Of a stretch of DNA of 64,000 nucleotides, positions 1 through 11,500 are shown piece after piece (the stretch's first letter is position 1; every line of letters begins with the position of its first letter). The stretch is from Theristus sp. LFF4_11 (Eukaryota; Nematoda; Chromadorea; Monhysterida; Xyalidae): positions 62,001-126,000 of the forward strand of contig JASANC010004853.1 of assembly GCA_030248135.1 (NCBI GenBank). The letters run 5' to 3'. The notes under the pieces were generated by a model. The model saw only the letters and a program-made list of their open reading frames with translations. It was not told the origin of the DNA and did not search any database. The translations under genes were made by a program, and so were the position numbers.

Positions 1-690
1 GTAAACACACTCCCCTTGATTAGGCAAACATTTTTCGTTCATATACCGTAACCATGTTTTTAATACCGTAACCTGTAGAGCACGATTTTTACTATTTTTG
101 ACATTTTTAAGCCTGAAAGAGGCATTTTTGATCCCTGTAGTGTTCTAATTGTTCGGATTGAATTAAATTTGGTATCAACCAATTACGCTTGATAGGCGAA
201 TAACTTTCGTCAAGATACCGTAACCCTAGCTTGACTACCGTACCTCTTAAAGCACGATATTATACTAATTTTGTACCTTTTTCAGGCCTGAAATGGCTTT
301 TTTGATCCGGTAGTTACACTTGAACGAGTCTAGTCAAATTTTATCAATACGCTCCACTTGATCAGGCGAACAACATTCGTTCAGCTACCGTACCCAGTGT
401 GTTTCCTCCTACCCCCAACTTTTTCGAAGCCACTACAGGTGCTGAAACCGTAACAAAAGGACGGTTTTTGGGTGCGCTGAATTCAAAAATCTTGCCTAAA
501 ACTTTGCGAGACGTTTCTATGATAAAGGGGGGGGTGGTGGGGGGGGTTTTTGGGGGGTGTTTTTTTTTTGGTGGGGGGGTGGGGGTTGGGGGGGGGGGGG
601 GGGGGGGGTATGTTAGTTTTTGCTTGACTACCGTACCCCTTAAAGCACCATATTTTACCAATTTTTCACCATTTTAAGTCCTGAAATTGG
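1..690. repeat. Tandem array of ~170 bp units carrying the motif TACCGTA
   Basis: Three related units begin near 16, 188 and 357 (spacing 172 and 169 bp). Each opens with a CTTGAT..AGGCGAA-like stretch followed by one or two copies of TACCGTA. The first two then show a CTT/AAAGCACGAT block, a GCCTGAAA block and TTTTTGATCC. The third unit is interrupted by a G-rich insertion of about 220 bp near 420-620, after which the TACCGTACCCCTTAAAGCACCAT block resumes. No coding potential is credible here. The array may run beyond the left edge of the window. Confidence 0.75.
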
Positions 691-770
691 CTGGAAATGA
701 TAGCTGGAAAATTTTGGGGGGGGGGGCGGGGGGGGGGGCCATGTGACTTTGGGGGGGGGCCGGTCAAAAT
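520..770. repeat. Long poly-G low-complexity tracts
   Basis: Runs of G broken by short T or C stretches fill 528-608 and 715-760. Open frames across this DNA translate to poly-Gly or poly-Pro and are artefacts of composition. Such tracts can form G-quadruplexes and are error-prone in sequencing, so the exact lengths are doubtful. Confidence 0.8.
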
Positions 771-1043
771 TTTGAAATCTGATAGATAGATAGCTAAAAC
801 GCTAAAAAGCTATAAAAACAGCAAAATAATGCTAAAAATACACTAAAAATCAAGTATAAACGCGTATTTTACCTAAAATTAGCGAAATTTTCAAGAATTA
901 CGAGCAAAAATGGTCAATTTTGGTCAAAAATTGACTCATTTTATGTCTTCGAAAACAAAAATTTTCAGATAGATAGCTGGCTGAGAAAATTTTTTTAGAT
1001 AGATAGCTGAGCCGAAAAAACCTGTCTGATAGAGATAGAAAAA

Positions 1044-1108
1044 TGTTGGGGGGGGGGGCGGCCCCCCCAGGCCCCCCCCTAGAACAACTATGGACCCCCC
1101 CCCCAACC
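1044..1108. repeat. G10/C11 inverted repeat (hairpin)
   Basis: A GTT-G10 arm near 1045-1057 is matched by a C11-AAC arm near 1096-1108. Between them lie further G-run/C-run blocks (GGCGGCCCCCCC). Short direct repeats of AGATAGATAGCTG precede it at about 967-1010. Confidence 0.65.
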
Positions 1109-2410
1109 AAGTCGAGTCAAATTTTGGTAATTTTCTAAAGAGGAACAACTAAGAACGGTTCAATATTCAAGTACACGTCAAAAATTGTCCTGTTTTACTG
1201 TTGAAAATGCAACTTTCCCTTTATGAAATGGACATAATTTCAATAAAACACGATTTTCGCTCTTATAGTTTTCCGGATCGTTCTGAAAATAGTCTAGCTG
1301 AACTCAGCTCGACGAGACGCAAAATTTTTTTAATTTTTTTTTTAATTTAAAAAAAATCCGGATTTTTTCCCCTAACCCTAGTCGGGGGGACGGTTGTCCG
1401 AAGAACCACATTTGATGCCTGACGGTTGATATTCATGTATAAAAATGTTTTTTTTAAATAATGATTTTTGATTTTCGATCAGATCCTTGCAATAAAGTCG
1501 TTGTACTTTTCTAATCCTAAATCTGACGTGCAAAGGCAAACGCCTTCCGATGTCCCGAATAAATTCCGCATGGCGACACTTTCAAGATTTTGTTTTAGTG
1601 ACCTCATCTACCTTCGGTACTGTTTCCAGGGCGCTGAATTAGATGTGGCCTTAAATTTTTGCCCTGGGCATTTTTTACCCAGAAGTTGGGTATTTTGCGT
1701 TTTTCAGTTTTTTGTTTTAAATTTTTAATTTTAAGTATGGATTTTATTTAAAAAGCTATTTTCTAATAGCTTCACAACCGTGCATTTGAATCAGTTTTAT
1801 ATATTTTGCAACTGACCACTTGCTCATTCAAAAAATAAGTAAGAAGTGGATTTTTTGCTTTTTTTCAGATGTTGTCGTTGCGGAGAAAACTCAACACGTT
1901 TTTTAACTCAAATCATTCATTAATTGCAGAGAAAAGACAAAAACTGTTTCTAAATACAGGGAACGTCCCTGTCCCTTCCAAGTGACGGTCACAAAGTGCA
2001 AAAACGGGCATCAAACCACACGACTAGCAGCCATAACAAACGATCAAGAAACTAAGGAAAAAGGAAACTTAGTTACAATTGGAAACTTTTACCAAAACAA
2101 GATGGTTGTTCCAGAAATCCGACTCTGATAAATTCAGGATGATCATATGTATTACGTATTATAATTGATAATAGCATCATAGCAAAAAGTTCTACATAAA
2201 AATAAATACGGTAGCTGTCACATTTGCATGCCACATATGTGAGGGGCTCTTCGAAAAATACCAGAATTGACCACGGACTAAAACAGGGCTAAAAAATATA
2301 TTTTTAAGAAAGTTTTACACATTTGAGTGGTCTTGTTACAAATGAATAACGTCGATAAATTTCCTAAGCCGCGCTTTTTGTAAAATGTGAGTGTTCAGTT
2401 TTTTGTTTCA
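1109..2410. other. Non-coding spacer and probable 3' UTR of the guanylyl cyclase
   Basis: AT-rich sequence without a supported exon. It lies directly downstream of the minus-strand stop codon at 2411, so the 3' UTR must be here. A minus-strand AATAAA is readable at about 1743-1748, but it is far from the stop and uncertain. Nothing else is recognisable. Confidence 0.5.
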
Positions 2411-5400
2411 TCAATCGATCATCACTGGTGTCCCGTTTCCACTCTGCCCTTCGCTCATCAAGTCGTCCACTTCGTCATATTCAATTTGACGCGTCTTTTT
2501 GCGGCCCAACAACCAATAGGTCTTCATTTGTCCCTTTCCCTGAAGTTTTATTTTTGTCCCAACGTACCGTTGAACTCTAAATTACAGCCGGATTGTTTTA
2601 TGACCACGTGATGCAGGCAGATTGTGTACTTTCTGTGCAGGCGTTGCTGTGGAGGCAGAGGCTGCCCTGCACAGAACCATACATCACATGATCACCAACC
2701 AATCAGCTGATTGCTTGTAATAGTATAATTTAGGGTTCGGCTGTACGTGGAAAACTGGCCAACTATAAAAATGGCAAACTGGAAAACTGGAAAACTGGAA
2801 AACTGGAGAACTGGCTAACTTGACAACTGGGAAACTGGTAAACTGGCTAACTTGACAACTGGAAAACTAATCAACAGGGCAACTAGGAAACTTTTGCGTG
2901 CTAGCTTATGAACTATGTATCTCAGCACGAATGTGGCGGCACAGTTTGCGCGCGAGTTTGAATTTCGTTCACTTTTTGGTCAACTGACATGACCAATGTT
3001 GGTTAGATCATAACGCACATGCACCAACTTTTATCGTCATTTCTCCTCGCTCCTGCAGTTGATAGCGGCCGGTCTTGCGCAGCAAGTCGCGCGTATTTTC
3101 GGACACTTGTATCTTTGCAGCTGTAACAAAAAACGGGACGGTTTTTTAAAACAAACACAAAAATCAATTCCAATCAATCAATCAATCAATCAATCAATTG
3201 CAACTTTGTCACGTACGCATTCCCTGGCTCTCCATGCGTGATGCAGTGTTCACTGAATCACCGAAAATACAATAGCGCGGCATCGACATGCCTACGACAC
3301 CAGCCACCACGGGACCTGTGCCATAAGAAACTTGATGAATGCTTGAATTCTAGTCTTTACTCTTCAGACAGTGGAGTATACTTTGTTATAATAGACACAG
3401 TAATGTTGCTAACATGCAGCTCAAATGTGTTTGTTGATGCCCCTGCAAACGTTACTGTATTATAAAGAGAATTCATGGTTTATCAGTGAAAGTTCTCGCA
3501 GCGCTGAATGAACAGACCTACAGTATAGCCGAATATATAAGGCAGCCCGTCAAGGCGGGATCCGTCGCAGACTAGGAGTTGTCTTTTTCAAAAATGTCAA
3601 CATAACTCCTAAGGGAGCCAGAATGAACATAATAACACGAAGAATCCATTAGTCTAAAAAACACGTCAAATTTGGCAACATGTTGGTTCTGAGCGTCTAT
3701 TTTCTTTCATTCAAATTTCGCGCGCTCCTTGCACCCTGAAAAAAGCTGCCATGTTTACTCGGTCATTCCGTATGAATGTGTGTGCTGTCACTCGTGCTGC
3801 AGCTGGTGCTGACAATAGACTCTGAATGCATCTACAGTCATCAGGCAGCTACTAATGCTAATGATTATTCAGCGTTTACTACATAGCTATGCGTCGCTGA
3901 ATACTGCAACATGAATGCTATTAATTAACAGATACCACCGTCTTCAAGTCTAATCTTGACATTACGGATATAAAAAAATCATCTCCAGCTTATACCAGTA
4001 TGGGCGCCGATGCGAAGTTGCAGTTTTTGGTCGGGCAAATTATCAATGGCAATGTTGTCAGCAGCACTCATCAGTTTCAGCGCAAGTTCAGCGACTTCTT
4101 TTGCGTGCTGTGTGTGTCATTTTAGAACCAATAAAATTTTATTTAGACTTCGAAAGCGTGTACCACAACCTCCAGTACATGACCGAATAAATAAGGCACA
4201 CCTTTGTCTTCTCAATCGAGGTTTGCGGTGTTACCACAAGGAGTTTTTTTCAATCGTGTGCGCCAGGGGCAAAGAATGAACAGAACACCATTTGAAGAAC
4301 CAATCAGTTACAAAACACGCCAAGTTTGACGCACAAACTGGTTTCTGAAAGTTATTTATTCTTTCAAATTTCTCGCGCTCCTTGCTATTTGAAAAAAGGA
4401 GCCCTAATTGGCCCTACACGAAAACTCACCTTGTCGCCATTGCGTCGCGGCAGGCCACTGACACACAGATAACCGTCACCAATTGTCTCAACCTAAAATA
4501 AACAGAAATTGTCAACACGTCAATAAAGAACTCAAACAACGCGTTGAAAAAGCTATTTAGTTGGCGTCGTTGTCGCTGACAGCCGAATAAATAAGGCAGT
4601 CCTTCAAGGCGGGGTCAGTCGCAGACTAGGAGTTGTCTTTTTCAAGAATGCCAAGATATGTAACTCCCATGAATGTGTGCAAGTCCGAAAGAATGAGTTT
4701 TAATGAGTTTTTATTCCCATTAATGAGTTTTTAAAGCAGTTCATACCTTGTAGATATCGAACAGCTCAATGACAGCGTCGAACTCAGTGTACAGATTGTT
4801 CAACAGATCGACAACATTCATCGGTTCCAATTTCGACGCCAACACCGTGAACGAGACGACGTCGGAGAACATCACGGTTGCCGCCGTGTACATTTGCGGC
4901 TGGATTTTCACGCCCAGTTTCAGTTGATCCGCAACTTCTCTGCATTGAAGGTTGTATGTGTTTTTTCAAGATAAAGTTTGTTTGTTTTGAAAATCATGTT
5001 CGGTTTGGTCAGCAAGTTGTTGAGTAGTTTTTCTGGGAGTAATTGTTGTCACTTGTCAATTGCAACATGATAGAACGGGCCCGTATCGACGGGACACGCC
5101 GAATAAAAAATGTCCGGTGCTGTCCTGCGCTTTGTCCCGGAACTCAAAGTACCTTCGTCACCAGCAAGTAGCGAAGCCGAGCTCGCATTTTAATAATGGT
5201 GGCTTCTTTTATTTCCGGGACAGAACACCGCGACGGACAAAATACCGGTCGCAACTTCGGGCATTTTCATTTGGCGTGTACGCGTTCATTAGTTCTGGTT
5301 TTAAAAAAACCTTTATAACGACCTAACTTTAAAAACCAGTATACACCTATACCTACCCATGTTGTGCAGCTGACTTTTTCGTATCAGAAAGATGTTTATG

Positions 5401-5556
5401 AATGCTTCAGAAAAAATCTAATGAAACCTTGGCATCATTCGATACAACAACGTGTCCGTTTTGTTCTTCTCCTCAGCGAGCTCTTTCGTCTTCGACGTCA
5501 GCTCTTTCGCTTTCTTATCAACCAATCGCAGGACGTGGTCGACAATCGCCGGGCTC
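2411..5556 (-). CDS. Guanylyl cyclase exons 20-26: linker helix and catalytic domain
   Basis: Exon 20 encodes the coiled-coil linker ([20 protein letters not shown]). Exons 21-26 encode the catalytic domain, residues ~868-1075. Metal-binding aspartates lie in FSDVVSFT and TIGDGYL. Guanine-specifying residues are present (Glu in VETIGDG, Cys in RYCIFGD), as are the transition-state Asn and Arg in NTASRMES. The end is [15 protein letters not shown], followed by an acidic tail and TGA at 2411-2413. All key residues are present, so an active guanylyl (not adenylyl) cyclase is expected. Introns carry repeats of families B, E and F and a minisatellite. Confidence 0.93.
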
Positions 5557-8500
5557 CTATAGGAACATTTACCGTTAAGTGAAATCTTAAGCATGAAAAC
5601 CCGAACTTTTAAAAATTCGCAGTGTTAAATTAAAAATTAAAATTAAAACATTAAAAAAATTTAAAAATTAAAAAAAAAATTAAAAAAACCCATTTAAACA
5701 TGGGAAAGTTCGCAGTGAAAAAAATCTTTAAAGATTGGATTTTTCTGATCGGATATCCGTTCATTTTTTGTATTCTTGTCGTTTGCTCTGTCGAGGTAGC
5801 TTGGGCTTGGGGCAAGTTGTCTCTTTAAAGTTAAAATGTCAAATGTGTTTGCATATATCTTTACATATGTTTTCACATTCGTGTTTACATATATGTTTGC
5901 TCATATGTTTGCACAAATGTTTATATATAAGTTTACATATATGTTTGCATAAATTTGTTTGCATATTTGTTAACATGTGTGTTTGCACATATGTGTTCGC
6001 ATATATGTCTGTTTCGGTGCTCGCTCACTGTCCGACTTCGATCATCAACATCAACTGGTCGCGAACAAAGTAGATCTCCGGCCGTTCCAGTGCGTCCTGC
6101 GCCCAGCAGGTCTGCATCAGTGTCAGCAGCGTGTTCGGCACTTGCTGCAGATGCTCCGGGCCCAACTGAGGACGATAGATCGCTTGTCCACTGGTCTGCT
6201 GGCGAACGCGGAACAGAATCTCTGTGGTGCGTAATGGCAGTAAATGTGACATACCGTAAAGTCTTGCATATAAGGTTCCTCCCACTTATAAGACCCCCAC
6301 CCAAAAGTGGGCGGAGTGTCACACGGCGGGAAACCAAAAAATTCAAATTTTTTACTTGGTCAAAATCCTACCCCGTTTATAAGGCCCGAAATTCCTGATG
6401 CTCTCTTTATAAGACCCCTCCCACTTATAAGGTTGTCACACGAAATTCCACTTTTTTCAGAAATTTTTGATTTTCAAATTTATATAAGGAGACCTTATAT
6501 GCAAGACTTTACGGTATTTGCCAAAAAAGCAATAATCAATATGTGCGTTGACATTGAAAAATGTTGATTCTTCTGCACTGAAGTACCTGTGTTCTCTGAG
6601 TTTATGTTTCAAATGATTTTAAGCGTTTCTCGAAAGTCACGCAAAGGACATAAACGATAGCTTACTTGCATTTCAAGAGTTTTATGTTTTATACCGCCAG
6701 AAAGCAAGCGAGAAAAAGGCGCCGATGAGACTATGGATTTGTTTCCAAGTAACAGTAACCGGCTTGTTTTGTATCATATTCATATGCCGCGATGAAACCG
6801 CTGAATTGAAAGAGAAAAAACATAAAAGAAGCATTTTTCGTACATACCTTCGAGCGATGCATTGTTCTGTGAAAACGCCGGCTGTCGTGAGATCACCTCC
6901 GAAATGATGATGCCCAAACTGTAGACGTCTGTTTTGATTGAGCTGAGAATCAAGAAAAAATAATAATGTTCATTCAAAGTAACAAAATCGCAGTTAAACA
7001 TTTTTGTCGTAGTTTTTCTCTAAAATTCAAATAATTTGACTGATGGCAAAACACATGCACTCTGTGTGCCGATTTGCAGAATAATGTGCAACCAACCGCG
7101 GCGCTTTTTCGTCCTTCAGTGCTTCTGGTGGTGACCACAACATCACTGAAAAGGCAAGATCAGATTTGTCTTAATAGATTACTTGAGTTTACTTGAGTGT
7201 CGCCCGAATTGCTAACAGTTAAGAAACAAGTCCACCAAAAATAGTAAACAAAACAGGGTGTTGATTTGTCTTCTCTGTCTGCAGGCCAGCACGTTTGGAC
7301 CTTCTAATGTTCAGTACATCCTCCCTCTCACACAAGTCAAATTACAGCTATCTTTTGAACAACTGACTGTCAGTTTCGATGTCTTCTTTCGCTCTGATGC
7401 TCTGCAGTCCATAGTCGCTGATCTTCAGCATCCAACGCGAGTCAATCAGACAACAGTGCGGCGTTAAATAGCCGTGGTACTTTATTGGCGAGCCAGAAAT
7501 GTAGAATAGACCCTGGAGCAGAATTTTGCAGTGTTAGTCGGTTTGACTTTTTGAAGCAAATGTCACAACTTTTTGGTTCGACGTGCTACGAGTTAGCTTA
7601 CGAGTTCTAAGAATGATCCAACCGCACTGAAAACCATTTCCAAACCACTTACCGAAAAAGCACTAAACCCAATGGCAGGCAATTAACAGGATTGAGCGTC
7701 TAATAAAGCAAACTTTGTTTGGCTACCAACATTTAGTGCTTTTGTTTAGTAAAATGTTTAGATATGTTTGGAAATGTTTGGAAATGCGACCGCGCACCCA
7801 CCTCCACGACGTCATGTATCAGCGAATACTTGAACATCCAGTCAATGTTCAGTTTCTCATCCGTCAGCACGCCCAGCAGGCATCCCTTGCTCGCGTAACC
7901 CCAAACGGTCCGCATTTTAGCGCCGTCAATGCAGAGGCCGATGAACGGATTGATGTTGTCGTGGATCAGTTGACGCATCTGTCACAAATATAACCGCAGA
8001 TGAAAAATGTGATCGTAGACTTTCGGAAAAGTGGTTTGACCAATTAAAAAACACGTGTACGAGGTGAAGTACCAATGTTGAGCATAGTTTTCCCCAGTGT
8101 TCCACACGTAAAACAAATCCGCAATTGCTTGTACATTATTGAGCTTATAAAAAAACCCACTGTGCAGTGAATCAACTTGCGTGCATGGCGAACATCCACA
8201 ACACGCCAGCTTTGAATCACCCACTTGGTTTCGTGTGACTATTTTTATTAAAAAACACGTGCAATCTCTCTCGTTCAGCGTGTCTCGCATTCTCACGTGT
8301 CGCAGTTCGGTCTCGTCGCGTCCAGTCAACGGGTACACCTTGGAGAGCGTCTTGACGTAGACGGGCTGCCCGTGCACGACGTGCAGATCACCATGACCGG
8401 GGTGACGCAGCCCCGCACTCGACAGCGAACTGTGGCCGGTGACCGCGCTGCCGCTGCGCGTCGAGGAGCCGCCCGTCAATCGGGTGATGTTGTCTTCGTC

Positions 8501-11500
8501 TTTTTTCTGTTTTTTAAGAAAAAATGCAAAACAAACGCTATGGTGAAACAGTCGCCGCAAAATCATTTCCAAAACGTTTTACGAAACAAAAGCACTAAAT
8601 CTACTCGATGTACGAGACGCTCCAGTTTGTCTTCGAGCGTTTAGTGCATTTTTTGGGAAAATGGTTTTCAGTGGCATTCGCGATCATAAGGAAAAGACCG
8701 AAATCTTGATAGGTATATTGGTTGTTGAATTCGCATTTTATGCAATTTATCAATTAAAGGTCGACTATATCGATTATCAGTGCCCTGATGCTCACCGTCG
8801 CCTGGTTCAGTTCGCTAGCCGCTATCAACCAGAGTTGACGGAGTTTCTCACGTTGAACGATGTAGCGCCTATGCGAACAAGTCAATCTTTGGTTTTCGTT
8901 TTGCGGACTCAATGCGTGCATAGAGATGTAAGCAGTTCACGCTTGACGTGGGAATTCGAAAAAACTCGGTGAAGTGTTCCTGAGATTCGTTTGAATCTTT
9001 GGTGATGGGCTATTTTGAACTGCCGCGTCAAGCATGAAATTGATTTTTATGCCTTTCAACGTCTGCAAACGCATTGAGTCGCAGAACTAAACGAAAAGAC
9101 GATACCACACAACCAAAACGGTTGTTTTACGGTAATATTGCATTGTACAAAGAAGAAACCAGTCAGAGAACTCACCAATAAAGTGCAATGGCCATCAGGG
9201 TCATCAGTGCAATGCAGGCGAGCGCAGCGAACGTCAATCCAACCGCCAGCGTCGTGTCGAGTTCACTGACTGGGAAACGAGAAAACCCACTCTCAAATTG
9301 AAAAGTTTTTAAAGCCACGTTTCAGGAAGCACAGCCGGTCTCAATGATTACGTTTCATACCCTGGCAGAGTTCGCCTCGGAAGCCGCAGTTCGGCATGTC
9401 CAACGGCCGTTTGCCATCGTACGCCTGCCAGATGACGTTGAACGGTCGTATGTATTCGATGGTCAAGTTCTGCAATCAATGTGCCGCGTGACAAAACGTT
9501 GTATCGAAATCAGACCCGTGCGAACCAGTGGGGTACCGCGTTGGCGCACGAAATTTGAATGAAAAAAGACGTTCAGAAACCCAATGTGTGCCAAATTTGA
9601 CGTGTTTTTTTGAGCTAATTGATTCTTTCACTCTGTTTCTAATTGATCTGCATACGCACATTTGCGTTCATCTTGACGAGCGTGGTTCGTCGCAGTGGGT
9701 CGGTCATGGAGCCAAGCGCCCGTCGAGTGACCAACGTCGGCTGGAGACTGTAACTCTCGTCCAGTAACACCGAGTCAATGGTGCCTGGGGAACAAAGAAT
9801 AAAGGCCCGTTTGTACCTGGACCTATTCAGACGTACACACTGTACGTAGGCATAAACGGGCCTTAAAGCAATCAACAGACCACCTTAACCGCACAGGATT
9901 TAAAAAATGTTTTTTGCAGTGCACTTGATTTTTGTCTATAAGCAATTCAATCACTGTTTGTCTAATTTGTCAGTATGATAATTGAACCACTGCATCGGAG
10001 ATCTCAAATCGAGTAACAAGAGACTAGGAGATAAATAAAGGAATCAGAAATGCAAACGTCTTTTGTTTTCAAAGTCGCGCACCATTGAACGGAGTGACAA
10101 GTTTCGTGTTTCTGATGATCAACCTGCCGTCGCGTTTCTCGCCGCCTTGCGTCAACGTGGCGTCCAGTGAGTAAGCGTACAACATCATAGCGTCAAACAG
10201 GTACGGCGAAAATGGTGAACCCTGATAAACGATGAATCAAACAATGAATCAAGGAATCAATCAATCAATCTGTAAATCAATCAATCAATAAATCAATCAA
10301 CAATCAATGAATCAATCAATCAATCCATTAACAACCAACCAATCAACTAAAAAAAATTATTCATATGAAAGAACCATGGAATCTACTCACATAATACCCA
10401 ATCTCATGATCTTTCAGCCTGTAGTTGAACGGCCATTCTTGCACGGCAAGCGGGACGGCGTTCCGAAAGTCGTGCACTGAGAGGTCTTCCATATTAGCAT
10501 TGATGTGAACCTGGTGTTTTTTCAAAAAATATTCTATCTAGATAGAAAAAAACGAATTTTCAAGTTTCAGTCAAACGAGAATCACGCTCACTCACAATCA
10601 GCGAATGTTTCAACGTTTGAAACGCGGCATCGTCGTCCGCCTGCTTGACGTCCAGTGCGCGCGCGGGAAAGTCGCCGGAAAACCAGAATCGGATCCGACG
10701 ATTTCGATCGGTCTTCGGCAGAAACTCGGGCAGAATGAACAGGTACTCCTGCGCGGAAAGGCGAAGCGAAACCGGAAGACTTTTTCTCAATAATAATGTG
10801 CGAGCGAATTACGATCCATAAAATTGCATGATATCGTTTTTAAAAGCGACTACTCATGTTTTTGCGGTTTGTTTAACAAGCGATGCAAAGTGTTAACCGT
10901 AAATTTGTTTTGAAAAGAAACTGTACAGTTACAAACATCGGACCCAGGTCGGTCAATTACATATGTTGATTTCGACAGCGTTACCTTCAAGTGATCTTTC
11001 AGTTTGTTGTACGTTTCCACCAAAAATCGTCGACGGCTGGCCAGATCGTCTAAACAGACGACGACGACTGAAAAAGAAAGGAACAAACAAGGGTAACGCA
11101 ATTTTGTGTCATTTAACATTGTAACATTGTTAAATAGCCATGGTTTACACGTGTACAAGTAAAATGCCAGAACGCAACAACTTTGTTTTTCTGCGTGCAC
11201 TCACTGCGAGCTCGATAGCGAATCAAGTCGAGGAACGTCACGATTTCGTCAGTCGGAGTGTCAATTCCAACCGTCTCGTGTTCGGCCGTCAATGCCAGCT
11301 CGGGCCGTTCGGCCAACTGCAATCGAAAACCCCTGAAAAAACGCTCGATAGTGCCGTTTTACTTCAAGATTCGCAAAGCCCCGATGTCAGAAAGTCACTT
11401 TATTTTTTCCGGTCTAAGGTGCGTGTCTGGAGACCGCGCCCGTGTGTTTTGTGTTCACGTGCAAAATTTTCTCGTTGTTTGCTTGATAACAACTGGTATT

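Noticed and set aside
362..677. Open frames over the G-tract on both strands
   Set aside because: They encode poly-Gly/poly-Pro caused by homopolymers; no coding composition or similarity.
5955..6398. Plus-strand 147-residue frame over a cyclase exon
   Set aside because: Shadow of the real minus-strand exon 6029-6221 plus minisatellite and MITE sequence.
10230..10345. AATC repeats considered as a CRISPR-like array
   Set aside because: Simple microsatellite with no spacers; context is a eukaryotic intron.
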